Below are positions 1 to 7,970 of a DNA stretch of 64,000 bases, piece after piece (the stretch's first letter is position 1; each line of letters opens with the position of its first letter). Below the pieces are notes generated by a model. The model was not told the origin of the DNA. It saw only the letters and a list, made by a program, of their open reading frames with translations, and ran no database searches. The DNA lies in the NCBI GenBank assembly GCA_039105265.1, contig JAPFFF010000001.1:2914001-2978000 (forward strand), read 5' to 3'. A program made the translations under genes and the position numbers. Source of the stretch: Tritrichomonas musculus. Its lineage: Eukaryota > Parabasalia > Tritrichomonadida > Tritrichomonadidae.

Positions 1-1
1 A

Positions 2-3000
2 TGGGATTATACTTGGGGTGAATCTGAAAATCCAATTGAAAAACTTTTTCAAGATTCTGATGTTCAAACAAAAATATTATTAAAAGATGGTACTGAAATT
101 GATGGAGGTGAAAAAGGTTTGACCTTTGTAAGAGAATATCTTCCAGTTGGATGGACAGAAGGAAATCTAAGATATGATTGTTGTGTAATTCGAGCTTATA
201 TTAATAAATATACCGAAGTAAAAGACAATTTACAATTTGATAATTGGGATCGAGTATATTTAGATTTGAAACTCTCATTTACCAAAGAATGGAATAGATT
301 AAGTTTTTACCCATCAAATTTGTATACTGGACATGGTGATTATGATAAAAATTATTTTAGTCTCAGAGGTGATTTGGATACAATTGAGAAATTAAATTGT
401 CATGAATTTGGTCAATTTGGAGTTAACAATCAAGATATTGCAATTTATTTATTTAAAGATTTAGTAGATCCAATTGAAGAAATTAATTGGGATAAAAATA
501 CTAATCCATTTGAATATATAATTAATCAACAATATTATGAAGTGAGTCCAAATCCAAATGCAGCAACTACTTTATATACAGATTACAACATAACTTCATC
601 AAAAATTATTACAGCAGACAATATTACAACAATGAGATCAGATTTGAATTTAGTTTCGAACACAGTTGATGTTGTTTCTGTTGATGTTGATAATTTAGAT
701 AAATCAGTTGAAGGTTTGAAATCAAGAATGGCATTAACTGAACAAATTACTGAAAAATTAGAAGCTGATATTGACAAAATTAGATTAAAACAAAAAATTC
801 AAATGGTTGCAGGAATGTTAGCTTTTAGTGCAAATGGTCTAATATTTGGTGCAGAAAAAATTACTAGTTGTGTATCTGGTTTATGGAAACAATTTGTTCA
901 ATCTCGTCAAGAAATGGAATTACCTGATTTATCAAGAAGTATTGGAGTATCATTAAATAGTGTTAGAAATTGGTGTGAATCAGGTCCAACAGAAATTCCA
1001 GTATTTGATGAAAAAGAAGAAGAAATGATTATGACTGTTGGGGGTGCAAAATTATTAACTTATTCATTTAGAGATTCAATGAAGAAACCATTATTGAAAA
1101 TTGTAGATAAAATTGAAGAAATTGAAAGTGATTATATTTCCAGAAGTGAACTAACAAGAATGGATACAATTGATATTGTTACTTATTATCAAGATGAACA
1201 AGCTGCAGTTTTATTTCAAGCAGAAGATGAATTAAAAAATGGTATTTGTGTATTTAAATTATTCACATCTGAAGGTCAAAAACGATTATATATCAAAATT
1301 GAACAAGGTACAATAACTGATTATAAAGGAGTTGATACAACAACAACAATAGATAGCATCACAATTGAAGGTCTTCCAAAATCGGAAGAATATCGTACAA
1401 AATATTTATCCAATATTCGTAAAATTGATAAAAATATAATTATAACAGGAGAAAATACTGACTATAAGATTGCTGGATGTATCATTGAAAACAATACATT
1501 TATGAGACTTTTAGTTGAGAAAACTCCAGCTGATATTGCTTATTTATCTGATATTGAAGCTTTAGATGAAAAAATAAATGCATTAGCAGTCAATAGTCAT
1601 CAAAATGATGTTGCAATGTTTAGTCTTGAATATCCAACAACTGACGAAGTAAATACTGCTTTAGAAACTATTCAACAAGAATTAGCTAAGAAACCAAATA
1701 TTGAAGAATTATATACGAAAGAAGAAGCAGATGCAAAATATCGAAGCAAAAATGATTTGATATATAAAGATGCAGTCGATGTGCCTTTTGAAAATGTCCA
1801 AGATAATTCAGGATCGTGGGAAGTCAAAATAACATTGACTAGGGGAATTCGCCTTGTTGGAACAATATCAAATAACGATGGCTTTGTAAAAGAGTTTGAT
1901 TATTTGTTTGATTATAATGGTGTTATTACTGAAGATGGAGTTAATGTCGATGTTGAAATTGATGGAACAACCTATAACTTGACCTATTATAAAAACGATA
2001 GATTTGGTCAATGCTTTTACATCGATAATGGGGAAGACTCTTTTGATACCAAATTAATATTAGCGGAAAAAATATTGAAGCAAGATAAAATAGCATTAAA
2101 AAGTGAAATCCCTGATGATTATGCTTATTCAAAAAGTGAATCCGATGAAAAATATCGAAGCAAAACTGATTTGAAAGTTGGGAATAAAATTATTCTACCA
2201 ATAACAAACGGCCCTTACGAACCAGAACATTTGCTTGGTGATTTCTTTTCTACTTCCTTCATTCCATTCCAAGAAGGTGCTCACTTGGTTGGTGTGACTG
2301 GCTCAAATGTAAATGAGGAATTTGATATCATATTCAAGACGGAAAGTACAAAAAACATACACGATACAATTGCTCATGTTATGGATATAAGTGTTGGCTC
2401 GTTTTATTGGGAAGAAGCAACAGGTGTACTTTATAATTACTCTGGAACATATCCAGTACGAGTTACTCTAGCTGAATTTGGTGAAGAAGATCAAATAGCA
2501 TTGAAAAGTGAAATTCCTGAACCTGTTGATTTGACCAATTATGCATTGAAAAGTGAAAATGATGAACTGAAGACAAGGATAGATAATACATCCAAATCTC
2601 AACAAGATTTAGCTATTCTCGTAGGCGAACATGTTTCTAGTATCGTATCGATAAATAGCAAAATTTCAAATTTAGAGAGAGAGAATGCAGCATTAAAGGC
2701 CGCTATAGCGAATTGTAAAATAGTGACTGAACATCGATTAATAACAGATAATGATTACACTCAAGAAGAATTTGATACATATACTTTCATTCATTTTCAA
2801 AAAGAAATTGCAAATAGTGGATTTTTGAACCTTGCTGTTTATTTCGAGGATCTGCCTGATGGACGAATTGGATTACGAAATGAGAATGGAACTTGGACAG
2901 TTGTTACTTATGATAGTTCAAGTCATTATACGATAGAAGTCATTTATTATACTGATAATTTGAATCATCCATTTCCTTATTATTTGAAGTTGAATCACAT

Positions 3001-3076
3001 AAAAGGAATCAATTGTGTTGTTGAAGATACAACATTACAAGTCATCGAAAATAAAATTGAATTTCCAGATTTGTAA
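2..3076 (+). CDS. Polinton fibre-like surface protein (5' end outside window)
   Basis: The frame is already open at base 2, so the gene starts left of the window and at least 1024 codons are seen. After a globular N-terminal region there is a heptad-rich stretch (about 640-790), a hydrophobic segment near 800-870, and a second helical stretch to about 1140. The C-terminal half holds two beta-rich modules of about 130 residues (about 1760-2100 and 2170-2500). Each is bounded by the linkers YTKEEADAKY (about 1715), YSKSESDEKY (about 2125) and ALKSEIP (about 2095 and 2500). Linkers of this type are common in phage tail-fibre proteins. A further coiled coil (2540-2720) and a terminal domain follow. 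A trimeric fibre or receptor-binding role is inferred from this layout only; no family was recognised by sequence. Confidence 0.75.
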   Translation, partial: WDYTWGESENPIEKLFQDSDVQTKILLKDGTEIDGGEKGLTFVREYLPVGWTEGNLRYDCCVIRAYINKYTEVKDNLQFDNWDRVYLDLKLSFTKEWNRLSFYPSNLYTGHGDYDKNYFSLRGDLDTIEKLNCHEFGQFGVNNQDIAIYLFKDLVDPIEEINWDKNTNPFEYIINQQYYEVSPNPNAATTLYTDYNITSSKIITADNITTMRSDLNLVSNTVDVVSVDVDNLDKSVEGLKSRMALTEQITEKLEADIDKIRLKQKIQMVAGMLAFSANGLIFGAEKITSCVSGLWKQFVQSRQEMELPDLSRSIGVSLNSVRNWCESGPTEIPVFDEKEEEMIMTVGGAKLLTYSFRDSMKKPLLKIVDKIEEIESDYISRSELTRMDTIDIVTYYQDEQAAVLFQAEDELKNGICVFKLFTSEGQKRLYIKIEQGTITDYKGVDTTTTIDSITIEGLPKSEEYRTKYLSNIRKIDKNIIITGENTDYKIAGCIIENNTFMRLLVEKTPADIAYLSDIEALDEKINALAVNSHQNDVAMFSLEYPTTDEVNTALETIQQELAKKPNIEELYTKEEADAKYRSKNDLIYKDAVDVPFENVQDNSGSWEVKITLTRGIRLVGTISNNDGFVKEFDYLFDYNGVITEDGVNVDVEIDGTTYNLTYYKNDRFGQCFYIDNGEDSFDTKLILAEKILKQDKIALKSEIPDDYAYSKSESDEKYRSKTDLKVGNKIILPITNGPYEPEHLLGDFFSTSFIPFQEGAHLVGVTGSNVNEEFDIIFKTESTKNIHDTIAHVMDISVGSFYWEEATGVLYNYSGTYPVRVTLAEFGEEDQIALKSEIPEPVDLTNYALKSENDELKTRIDNTSKSQQDLAILVGEHVSSIVSINSKISNLERENAALKAAIANCKIVTEHRLITDNDYTQEEFDTYTFIHFQKEIANSGFLNLAVYFEDLPDGRIGLRNENGTWTVVTYDSSSHYTIEVIYYTDNLNHPFPYYLKLNHIKGINCVVEDTTLQVIENKIEFPDL

Positions 3077-3098
3077 AAAAAATATTTGATAATCTCTC

Positions 3099-3632
3099 TT
3101 ATACAACAACATATTTCAAACAAATATGATAAACATTAACTAAATCATTAAATTCTTTGTTATAAACTTGTTTGAAATCTGTTACCATTTCACCATCTTC
3201 ATTAATTATTTTTATTGCTTCAATTTTTCGAATAGGTGATGCTTTAGATGCACAACATTTAATATCTTCATCAATATAAATTTCTACAGATGAACAATTT
3301 TTACCTAATATTGTTTTGATTATTTCTTGTAAACTTGCAATTGGTATAATAATACAATTTTTAGATATTAAATTCGAAATTAAAGCTTTATCTTGATCTA
3401 ATAATATTTTTGCATATGTTTCCAAAATTAGATATTTAACATCTTTTTCAATTTCATTATTTTTGATATCAGGTAATTCAATTTCACGAGTTATAACAAT
3501 ATCTTCTTTCCCATCATCTCTTTTATTAATTATTATATTATTTGTTAAGTTGTTTGTACTTTGACTAGCTGCTGAAGGCTCTAACGAAATATTAGCATTT
3601 ACTCCTGCATTCGCTGCTCTTTTCTTAATCAT
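3099..3632 (-). CDS. Polinton protein of unknown function, 177 residues
   Basis: Not recognised. The first 40 residues are polar and Asn/Ser-rich and look disordered. Residues about 60-177 look folded, with a helical segment ending in DQDKALISNLI and a Cys pair (IKCCASK). It converges on the fibre-like gene and stops 23 bases beyond its stop codon. No Myb/TGACA promoter block is seen upstream of its ATG, as for the other genes left of 7.7 kb. A virion-component role is only a guess from position. Confidence 0.6.
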   Translation of the reverse strand: MIKKRAANAGVNANISLEPSAASQSTNNLTNNIIINKRDDGKEDIVITREIELPDIKNNEIEKDVKYLILETYAKILLDQDKALISNLISKNCIIIPIASLQEIIKTILGKNCSSVEIYIDEDIKCCASKASPIRKIEAIKIINEDGEMVTDFKQVYNKEFNDLVNVYHICLKYVVV

Positions 3633-3652
3633 TTTTGAGTTTCTGAAAAAAT

Positions 3653-3919
3653 TTATGAAATTTGAAAATACTTTTTGATGACTAATGTGCGATCTAATGT
3701 TTGTTTCATCCTAAATATAATATCTTCAAGTTCATTAAAATCTGTTTCTATTTCTTTTTCTATAACACTTATATTCTTTGAAATATTCATACATTCACAA
3801 GATTCAGTAAAACTATCTGTATTCATAAATGTATCAAATAATTCACTTTTGATTTCACTAAATAAATGTCTTAATTCTTGTCTATCGTCCTTTAAAGCTT
3901 TTGGTAATGATAAAGTCAT
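3653..3919 (-). CDS. Small helical Polinton protein, 88 residues
   Basis: Not recognised. The sequence is rich in Glu, Lys and Ile with heptad-like spacing (IEKEIETDFNELEDIIFRM) and two Cys near the middle (ESCECMN). It lies 20 bases upstream of the 177-residue gene in the same direction. Its start is an ATG at 3917-3919. Confidence 0.55.
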   Translation of the reverse strand: MTLSLPKALKDDRQELRHLFSEIKSELFDTFMNTDSFTESCECMNISKNISVIEKEIETDFNELEDIIFRMKQTLDRTLVIKKYFQIS

Positions 3920-3943
3920 TTTTTTTAAAAATAAATAAAAAGA

Positions 3944-4060
3944 ATGGCATTTGGAAGTTTTAATAAAAAAATTAGTGCTAAACCAGCAGTCTTATTAAAT
4001 CCAAGAAAAGATCCAAATATTTTCAATAAGCCAATATTTCAACCTTTATCTTGATTTCTA
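3944..4060 (+). CDS. Possible 38-residue basic peptide
   Basis: A short open frame starting MAFGSFNKKISAKPAVLLNP, facing away from the 88-residue gene and overlapping the end of the next reverse-strand gene by 22 bases. A TCATTTTT initiator lies 25 bases upstream of the ATG. It is too short for composition to decide whether it is real. Confidence 0.25.
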
Positions 4061-4275
4061 AAATCATGAAATCGAATTGGTCCAATTGGATGAAGTGTTT
4101 TTTTGGGATAAATTTTTTGTATTTCTTTTCGAAGATTTCTATTTTCATTCTTTGGAAAATACATCAATGCCAATGAACCTTTTTCATCAAGAACAAACGG
4201 TTTTCTAGAACCATCATCGTCAATAACCCAAATTATTTTCCACTTTGACTTGTGTACATATCGTTGACCTTTCAT
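4039..4275 (-). CDS. Small Polinton protein of unknown function, 78 residues
   Basis: Not recognised. Basic N-terminus (MKGQRYVHKSKWKIIWVIDD) followed by a beta-like segment with a conserved-looking turn (DDDGSRKPFVLDEKG). The ATG lies directly next to the stop codon of the upstream reverse-strand frame, as in a packed transcription unit. Confidence 0.5.
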   Translation of the reverse strand: MKGQRYVHKSKWKIIWVIDDDGSRKPFVLDEKGSLALMYFPKNENRNLRKEIQKIYPKKTLHPIGPIRFHDFRNQDKG

Positions 4276-4821
4276 TTATTTTTTTGGTCGACCAGATTGC
4301 CCTTTAACCGTTTTATCTAAATCTTTTAATTGTTTGATAGTTGCACCTTCAGGAATTGGAATTCCTTTCCTTTCTAATTTCTTGACCATCTCATTATATA
4401 TCTCATCTTTGGACCTCCATTTTCCTTTTTGTTTTTGTTTTTGTTTTGGTTGATTTGAATTGGTTATTTTCAGATCATCTTCAATTGGAACATAATTATA
4501 ATCAATTTCGACTATTGGTTCTTGTTTTGGTAATTCAGATGGTGGATTATCAAAATAATTATCATAAAATTCAGATGGTGGATTATCGAAATAATTATCA
4601 TAAAATTCAGGATTATCATCATATTGAGTTCTTAACGGTGACTCTTTTTGAACCGTTTTTGTTGGTTTTATTGAATCTTGAATAATATTTTGTTTGAATT
4701 TCTCACTATTTGGAAGAGTTGTAATAACTTGTTTTTGTTTTTGTTTTGGTTCTGGTTTTTGTATTGGAAGATTTACATGAACTACGTTAGGTAAATTTAT
4801 GGAACTAGAGTTTTTTTTTGC
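4276..4821 (-). CDS. Open coding-like stretch, Gln/Lys- and Pro-rich
   Basis: An open stretch of about 180 codons with no early ATG. The composition is protein-like: two tandem copies of a 14-residue repeat (EFYDNYFDNPPS), runs of alternating Lys and Gln (KQKQKQ) at two places, and a basic tail (GQSGRPKK). The only in-frame ATG lies near 4390 and would leave a 37-residue product. The stretch belongs to the structural-gene side of the Polinton and may be a remnant. Confidence 0.4.
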   Translation of the reverse strand, partial: AKKNSSSINLPNVVHVNLPIQKPEPKQKQKQVITTLPNSEKFKQNIIQDSIKPTKTVQKESPLRTQYDDNPEFYDNYFDNPPSEFYDNYFDNPPSELPKQEPIVEIDYNYVPIEDDLKITNSNQPKQKQKQKGKWRSKDEIYNEMVKKLERKGIPIPEGATIKQLKDLDKTVKGQSGRPKK

Positions 4822-5258
4822 TCATTTAATCTTTTCACCATTGTTTGAGCATATTGTGATCGATTAGATAATGAAGGTCTTTGAGTTTGAGTACCGACTG
4901 CATCATTTGTTTCTGTTATTGGTGGATTGGGTTCGCTAACGCTCACTGGCGGTGGATTGGGTTCGCTAACACTCACTGGTGGTGGAGGTGGAGTTTCGGT
5001 TATTGGTTTTTGTTTTCTTTCTCTCTTTTTATATTGAAGATTATTTGATTCTATTAATTCAATAATTTCTTTTCTTTTTGTTGATGCATCAAATTCTATC
5101 CCATTTCTTCTTAACAATCTTCGAAGACTATCGATTTTAATTCCTTTGTATTTTTCTCTCAATTCTTGATTTCTTTGTTTTGCTTCAGATAGCGGTTTTC
5201 TCGGTTTCAGTTTGTTTCTTCTCTTTCGCATCAACAAAATCTTTTGCTCTCGGAACAT
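4797..5258 (-). CDS. SAP-like DNA-binding protein of the Polinton
   Basis: Taken from the first ATG (5256-5258). After a very basic N-terminus there is a SAP-like helix-extended loop-helix: KGIKIDSLRRLLRRNGIEFD followed by a Lys-rich turn and EIIELIES. SAP domains bind A+T-rich DNA. The C-terminal part is Pro-rich, with two copies of PPPVSVSEPNP. The overlap with neighbouring frames makes the start uncertain. DNA condensation or packaging is inferred from the SAP-like motif, high charge and neighbours. Confidence 0.5.
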   Translation of the reverse strand: MFREQKILLMRKRRNKLKPRKPLSEAKQRNQELREKYKGIKIDSLRRLLRRNGIEFDASTKRKEIIELIESNNLQYKKRERKQKPITETPPPPPVSVSEPNPPPVSVSEPNPPITETNDAVGTQTQRPSLSNRSQYAQTMVKRLNEQKKTLVP

Positions 5259-5574
5259 TTGCTCTTGTCTTCGCCTTTTTTGATTTTTTCCCAAATTTAC
5301 CTTTTGCTATATCTTTCATTGTTTGGGCTAAATCCATTCTTGTTGCATCTGCTGGAATTGGATTGAGCTCAACATCTTCTAAGTCTATTGAATTGATTGC
5401 ATTTAATAAAGTTCCATAAGATAAATATTGATATCGACCTTTTTGAATACAATCTGCTTCATGTAACCAGATATTTAATTTTTCGTCATCTGTATTGTTA
5501 TCTACTTTATATCCTAATTTTTGTAATTTTTCTATTCTTTTAGCTTTTGGTATTTCACCATATTTTGCTATCAT
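5185..5574 (-). CDS. Polinton protein with VPRAKD motif, 129 residues
   Basis: Not recognised as a family. The N-terminal half contains the helix KRIEKLQKLGYKVDNNTDDE, another SAP/LEM-like pattern; the middle is neutral; the tail is Lys-rich with the short motif NVPRAKDFVDAKEK. VPRAKD recurs in the 775-residue protein encoded at 22.3-24.6 kb. It overlaps the neighbouring SAP-like frame. Confidence 0.45.
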   Translation of the reverse strand: MIAKYGEIPKAKRIEKLQKLGYKVDNNTDDEKLNIWLHEADCIQKGRYQYLSYGTLLNAINSIDLEDVELNPIPADATRMDLAQTMKDIAKGKFGKKSKKAKTRANVPRAKDFVDAKEKKQTETEKTAI

Positions 5575-5588
5575 TTTATATATTTTAT

Positions 5589-6188
5589 CTAATCTTTTCT
5601 TCTCTTTCGCATCAACATAATCTTTTGCTCTAGGAACATTTGCTCTTGTTCTTTTTTCGCCTTTTTTGGCTTTGGCTCATTTTCTTTCGCCTTTTTTGGC
5701 TTTGGCTCATTTTCTTTCGCCTTTTTTGGCTTTGGCTCATTTTCTTTCGCCTTTTTTGGCTTTGGCTCATTTTCTTTCGCCTTTTTTGGCTTTGGCTCAT
5801 TTTCTTTCGACTGTAACTGTGGTGGAATTCCTCCTTTGAGTACCCATTCCATCTTCTCTTGTTTTTTCTCTCCTGCTTTCTTTTTTCGTTTCCAAGCTAA
5901 TGCTGCATTCAGGTCATCAGAATGAGCTTTTTTGACTTCTTGAGCTACAATTTTTGTTCCTTTTTTCCTTTTTGCCCATTCTCTTGGAGTAAAAACATAT
6001 TCACGAACTCCTTTGATTACATGAACCAAATTATCAACTGTTTTGATTCTATAATATCTATCATCAGTAAAAGAATAACTATCTCCTTTTCCAACATCTG
6101 TTCTCATTTTGGCATTTGATATTTGTTTCATTAATTTTTTCGCTTCTGATGTTGTATTTGATCGTGTTGTATTCACTTTTTTTGACAT
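5589..6188 (-). CDS. Basic Polinton protein with five 10-residue repeats
   Basis: ATG at 6186-6188. Residues 1-100 look folded: a YYRIKTVDNLVHVIKG segment, then a basic stretch with FTPREWAKRKKGTK. Residues about 130-180 are five exact copies of KENEPKPKKA, then a basic helix. The Lys/Pro tail resembles linker-histone tails and suggests nucleic-acid compaction, but this rests on composition alone. Confidence 0.55.
   Translation of the reverse strand: MSKKVNTTRSNTTSEAKKLMKQISNAKMRTDVGKGDSYSFTDDRYYRIKTVDNLVHVIKGVREYVFTPREWAKRKKGTKIVAQEVKKAHSDDLNAALAWKRKKKAGEKKQEKMEWVLKGGIPPQLQSKENEPKPKKAKENEPKPKKAKENEPKPKKAKENEPKPKKAKENEPKPKKAKKEQEQMFLEQKIMLMRKRRKD
5661..5810. repeat. Five identical 30-bp tandem repeats
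   Basis: The unit starts CTTTTTTGGCTTTGGCTCAT and repeats five times with no mismatch. It encodes the KENEPKPKKA repeats on the reverse strand. Perfect identity, also at silent sites, means the array expanded recently. Confidence 0.95.
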
Positions 6189-6228
6189 TTTTACTTACAA
6201 AAATAATATCGAATTTCAATTTTTAAAT

Positions 6229-6807
6229 TTAATTCTTTGTTCTTCTTTTATATCCTTTTTGTGGTCCTGGTTTCTTTCTAGGTGTTCCATCTTTTTTCAA
6301 TTCTCCTTTCTTTTGTCCTTTATCTGATCTTGTTTTTCTTGGTAATCGAGGTCCATAATGTCTTTCTCGTGGTTTTCTTGTTCCATTCGGTTTTTTCCTT
6401 GGTTGTCTTGGTTTATTTGATGTTTTTCTTTTATTTTTATATCCTGTTTCTGCCCAACGTGCAAGAATTGCTTGTAATGTTTCTTTTGTATCATCAGGTG
6501 AAAAATGGATTCCTTCTTTTCTCGCAAAATCTTGTAAATCTTTTAAATTAACATGTGACCAATCATAAGCAGGTAGATCTAAATATTTTCTTGGTGTCTT
6601 TGGAGCTGGAGCTGCTGTTGCTTCTACTACATCAGCTGCTGCTTGCATTGCTTCTCCTGCTTGATTTAATACCTTTGCTGTTGATTTTTTGATTTTGATA
6701 TCAGATAATGTCTTCGCTGAGGTTGTTGTTGGTGGTGGTCCTGTTGCGAATTTTATATTCCTTGCACGTCTAGCGTTTTTTCCTGGATTGTTTTTTTTCG
6801 ATACCAT
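6229..6807 (-). CDS. Highly basic SAP-like packaging protein, 192 residues
   Basis: ATG at 6805-6807. The N-terminal 60 residues are basic and Ala/Thr/Pro-rich. A compact helical domain (about residues 75-115) follows: YDWSHVNLKDLQDFARKEGI, then DTKETLQAILARWAE. This is the SAP/HeH pattern (two helices around a GI turn). The rest is an Arg/Lys/Pro/Gly-rich tail (RKPRERHYGPRLPRK, KKPGPQKGYKRR). Histone- or protamine-like core proteins of DNA viruses have this composition. Binding and compaction of element DNA is inferred. Confidence 0.65.
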   Translation of the reverse strand: MVSKKNNPGKNARRARNIKFATGPPPTTTSAKTLSDIKIKKSTAKVLNQAGEAMQAAADVVEATAAPAPKTPRKYLDLPAYDWSHVNLKDLQDFARKEGIHFSPDDTKETLQAILARWAETGYKNKRKTSNKPRQPRKKPNGTRKPRERHYGPRLPRKTRSDKGQKKGELKKDGTPRKKPGPQKGYKRRTKN

Positions 6808-6855
6808 CTTTTATTTTTGATTTTTCATTAAATTATCAAAAAATAAAATTATTTT

Positions 6856-7104
6856 TTATCGTTCTTTTCTTCGATCCTTTTTATCTTTTTTGAGCTTGGT
6901 TTTGATATGGATTGTATTCCGAAATGATCTTGGTGATGGTTTATACAAATCCGTATACCATGCTGGGAGTACAAGTTCTTTTATTGCTTTTGGAGGTCCT
7001 GTTGCTTTTGATGATCCTGATTTGACTGTAAAGATCATTACGGGGTTTGCTGGGGGTCGTGCTTTCTTTTTCGGTGTCGTCCTTCTTTGTTTTTTTACTG
7101 GCAT
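6856..7104 (-). CDS. Small basic Polinton protein, 82 residues
   Basis: ATG at 7102-7104. Both ends are strongly basic (MPVKKQRRTTPKKKARP and KTKLKKDKKDRRKER). The middle has a Pro/aromatic patch (LVLPAWYTDLYKPSPRSF) like the DLPAYDW patch of the 192-residue protein next to it. Possibly another core or scaffold component; no family recognised. Confidence 0.5.
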   Translation of the reverse strand: MPVKKQRRTTPKKKARPPANPVMIFTVKSGSSKATGPPKAIKELVLPAWYTDLYKPSPRSFRNTIHIKTKLKKDKKDRRKER

Positions 7105-7142
7105 TTGATTCTTTCATTAAAATTAATTTTTCAAAAAACTAA

Positions 7143-7391
7143 TTACATCAAACCTATTTCCAGTTCTAACTTCTCTAATATAAATTGCTCTAACATATTA
7201 ATGAAATGAGTATCAATTTGATTAGCAATTCTTAAATTTAAAACAATTCTTTGATCAAATAGTCCAATTGATTTATTGAATATTTCATTCATCCAATAAT
7301 TTTTCATTTCTTGTGAATTTGCAAATCTCCATTCCAATATTAAGAATAACGTATCATTAATTTCTTTGAGTTCATTCTTGATGTAATTCAT
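7143..7391 (-). CDS. Helical Polinton protein, 82 residues
   Basis: ATG at 7389-7391. All-helical composition with several aromatic residues (LILEWRFANSQEMKNYW). Its first 20 bases overlap the end of the 108-residue gene upstream. Not recognised. Confidence 0.5.
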   Translation of the reverse strand: MNYIKNELKEINDTLFLILEWRFANSQEMKNYWMNEIFNKSIGLFDQRIVLNLRIANQIDTHFINMLEQFILEKLELEIGLM

Positions 7392-7698
7392 TTTCTATCT
7401 CATTAAAATCTTCTTCATTTTCATTTTCCTCTTCTCCATTTTCAGGATCTTCAAAAGTTTTATTTAAGTTATCAACACTCTTTGATTTTGTTATTTTTCT
7501 ATTTCCTCCTTTCAAATGTGGTCTTGATGGCCTATCTTTTTTCATCCAATCTGACCACCTTACTGAAAATTCATTACCTTCATATAAATAATGAATACGA
7601 ATATCTCCTCTTTTGTAATCATCTAATAATATACAATTTTCTTTAGCCATTTCTTCTCTCACTTTTTGAGTATTCCAACGGATCCTAGTCTTTGTCAT
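7372..7698 (-). CDS. Polinton protein with acidic tail, 108 residues
   Basis: Started at the ATG 7696-7698 (MTKTRIRWNTQKVREEMAKE). Residues 1-60 look folded (DIRIHYLYEGNEFSVRWSDW); residues 80-108 are Glu/Asn-rich. Not recognised. Confidence 0.55.
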   Translation of the reverse strand: MTKTRIRWNTQKVREEMAKENCILLDDYKRGDIRIHYLYEGNEFSVRWSDWMKKDRPSRPHLKGGNRKITKSKSVDNLNKTFEDPENGEEENENEEDFNEIENELHQE

Positions 7699-7757
7699 AT
7701 ATTTTTGAGACAAAATAAAAAATTAAAAAAATTAAAAAAGCTTATTGTTTAATTAAA

Positions 7758-7940
7758 TCATGCAATTGCAAGCAAGAAATAAATAAAAGTGAAAATGATG
7801 TTCATCACAAAGAGAATAACAAGAGTCCACAAACAGCAATTGGGTGGTGGGTTGGAACAACAGCAATCGCCAGAGTCGTTATCAATTCTTTCACTCTCAG
7901 ATAATGATATTAATGGTTGAGTGGTTGCTCTTCTTGACAT
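7758..7940 (-). CDS. Small single-pass membrane protein
   Basis: Sixty residues: a polar head with a Cys/Pro cluster (DCCCSNPPPNCCLW) directly before one hydrophobic segment of about 20 residues (LVILFVMNIIFTFIYFLLAI). The juxtamembrane Cys are candidates for acylation. Its ATG follows a TGACA/initiator block at 7951-7966. Together with the membrane glycoprotein at 13.86 kb it is one of three predicted membrane proteins of the element. Confidence 0.6.
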   Translation of the reverse strand: MSRRATTQPLISLSESERIDNDSGDCCCSNPPPNCCLWTLVILFVMNIIFTFIYFLLAIA

Positions 7941-7950
7941 TTATAAAAAT

Positions 7951-7966
7951 GGTCTGTCAAAACCGC
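7951..7966 (-). promoter_or_regulatory. Promoter block for the 60-residue membrane protein
   Basis: Read on the reverse strand it is CGGTTTTGACAGACCATTTT, 10-25 bases before the ATG. It matches the promoter block found before most genes right of this point. Confidence 0.6.
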
Positions 7967-7970
7967 CAAT

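Noticed and set aside
6282-6551. Open frames opposite and overlapping the basic 192-residue protein
   Set aside because: Phe/Leu/Val-rich antisense artefacts of Lys/Arg/Pro-rich coding DNA.
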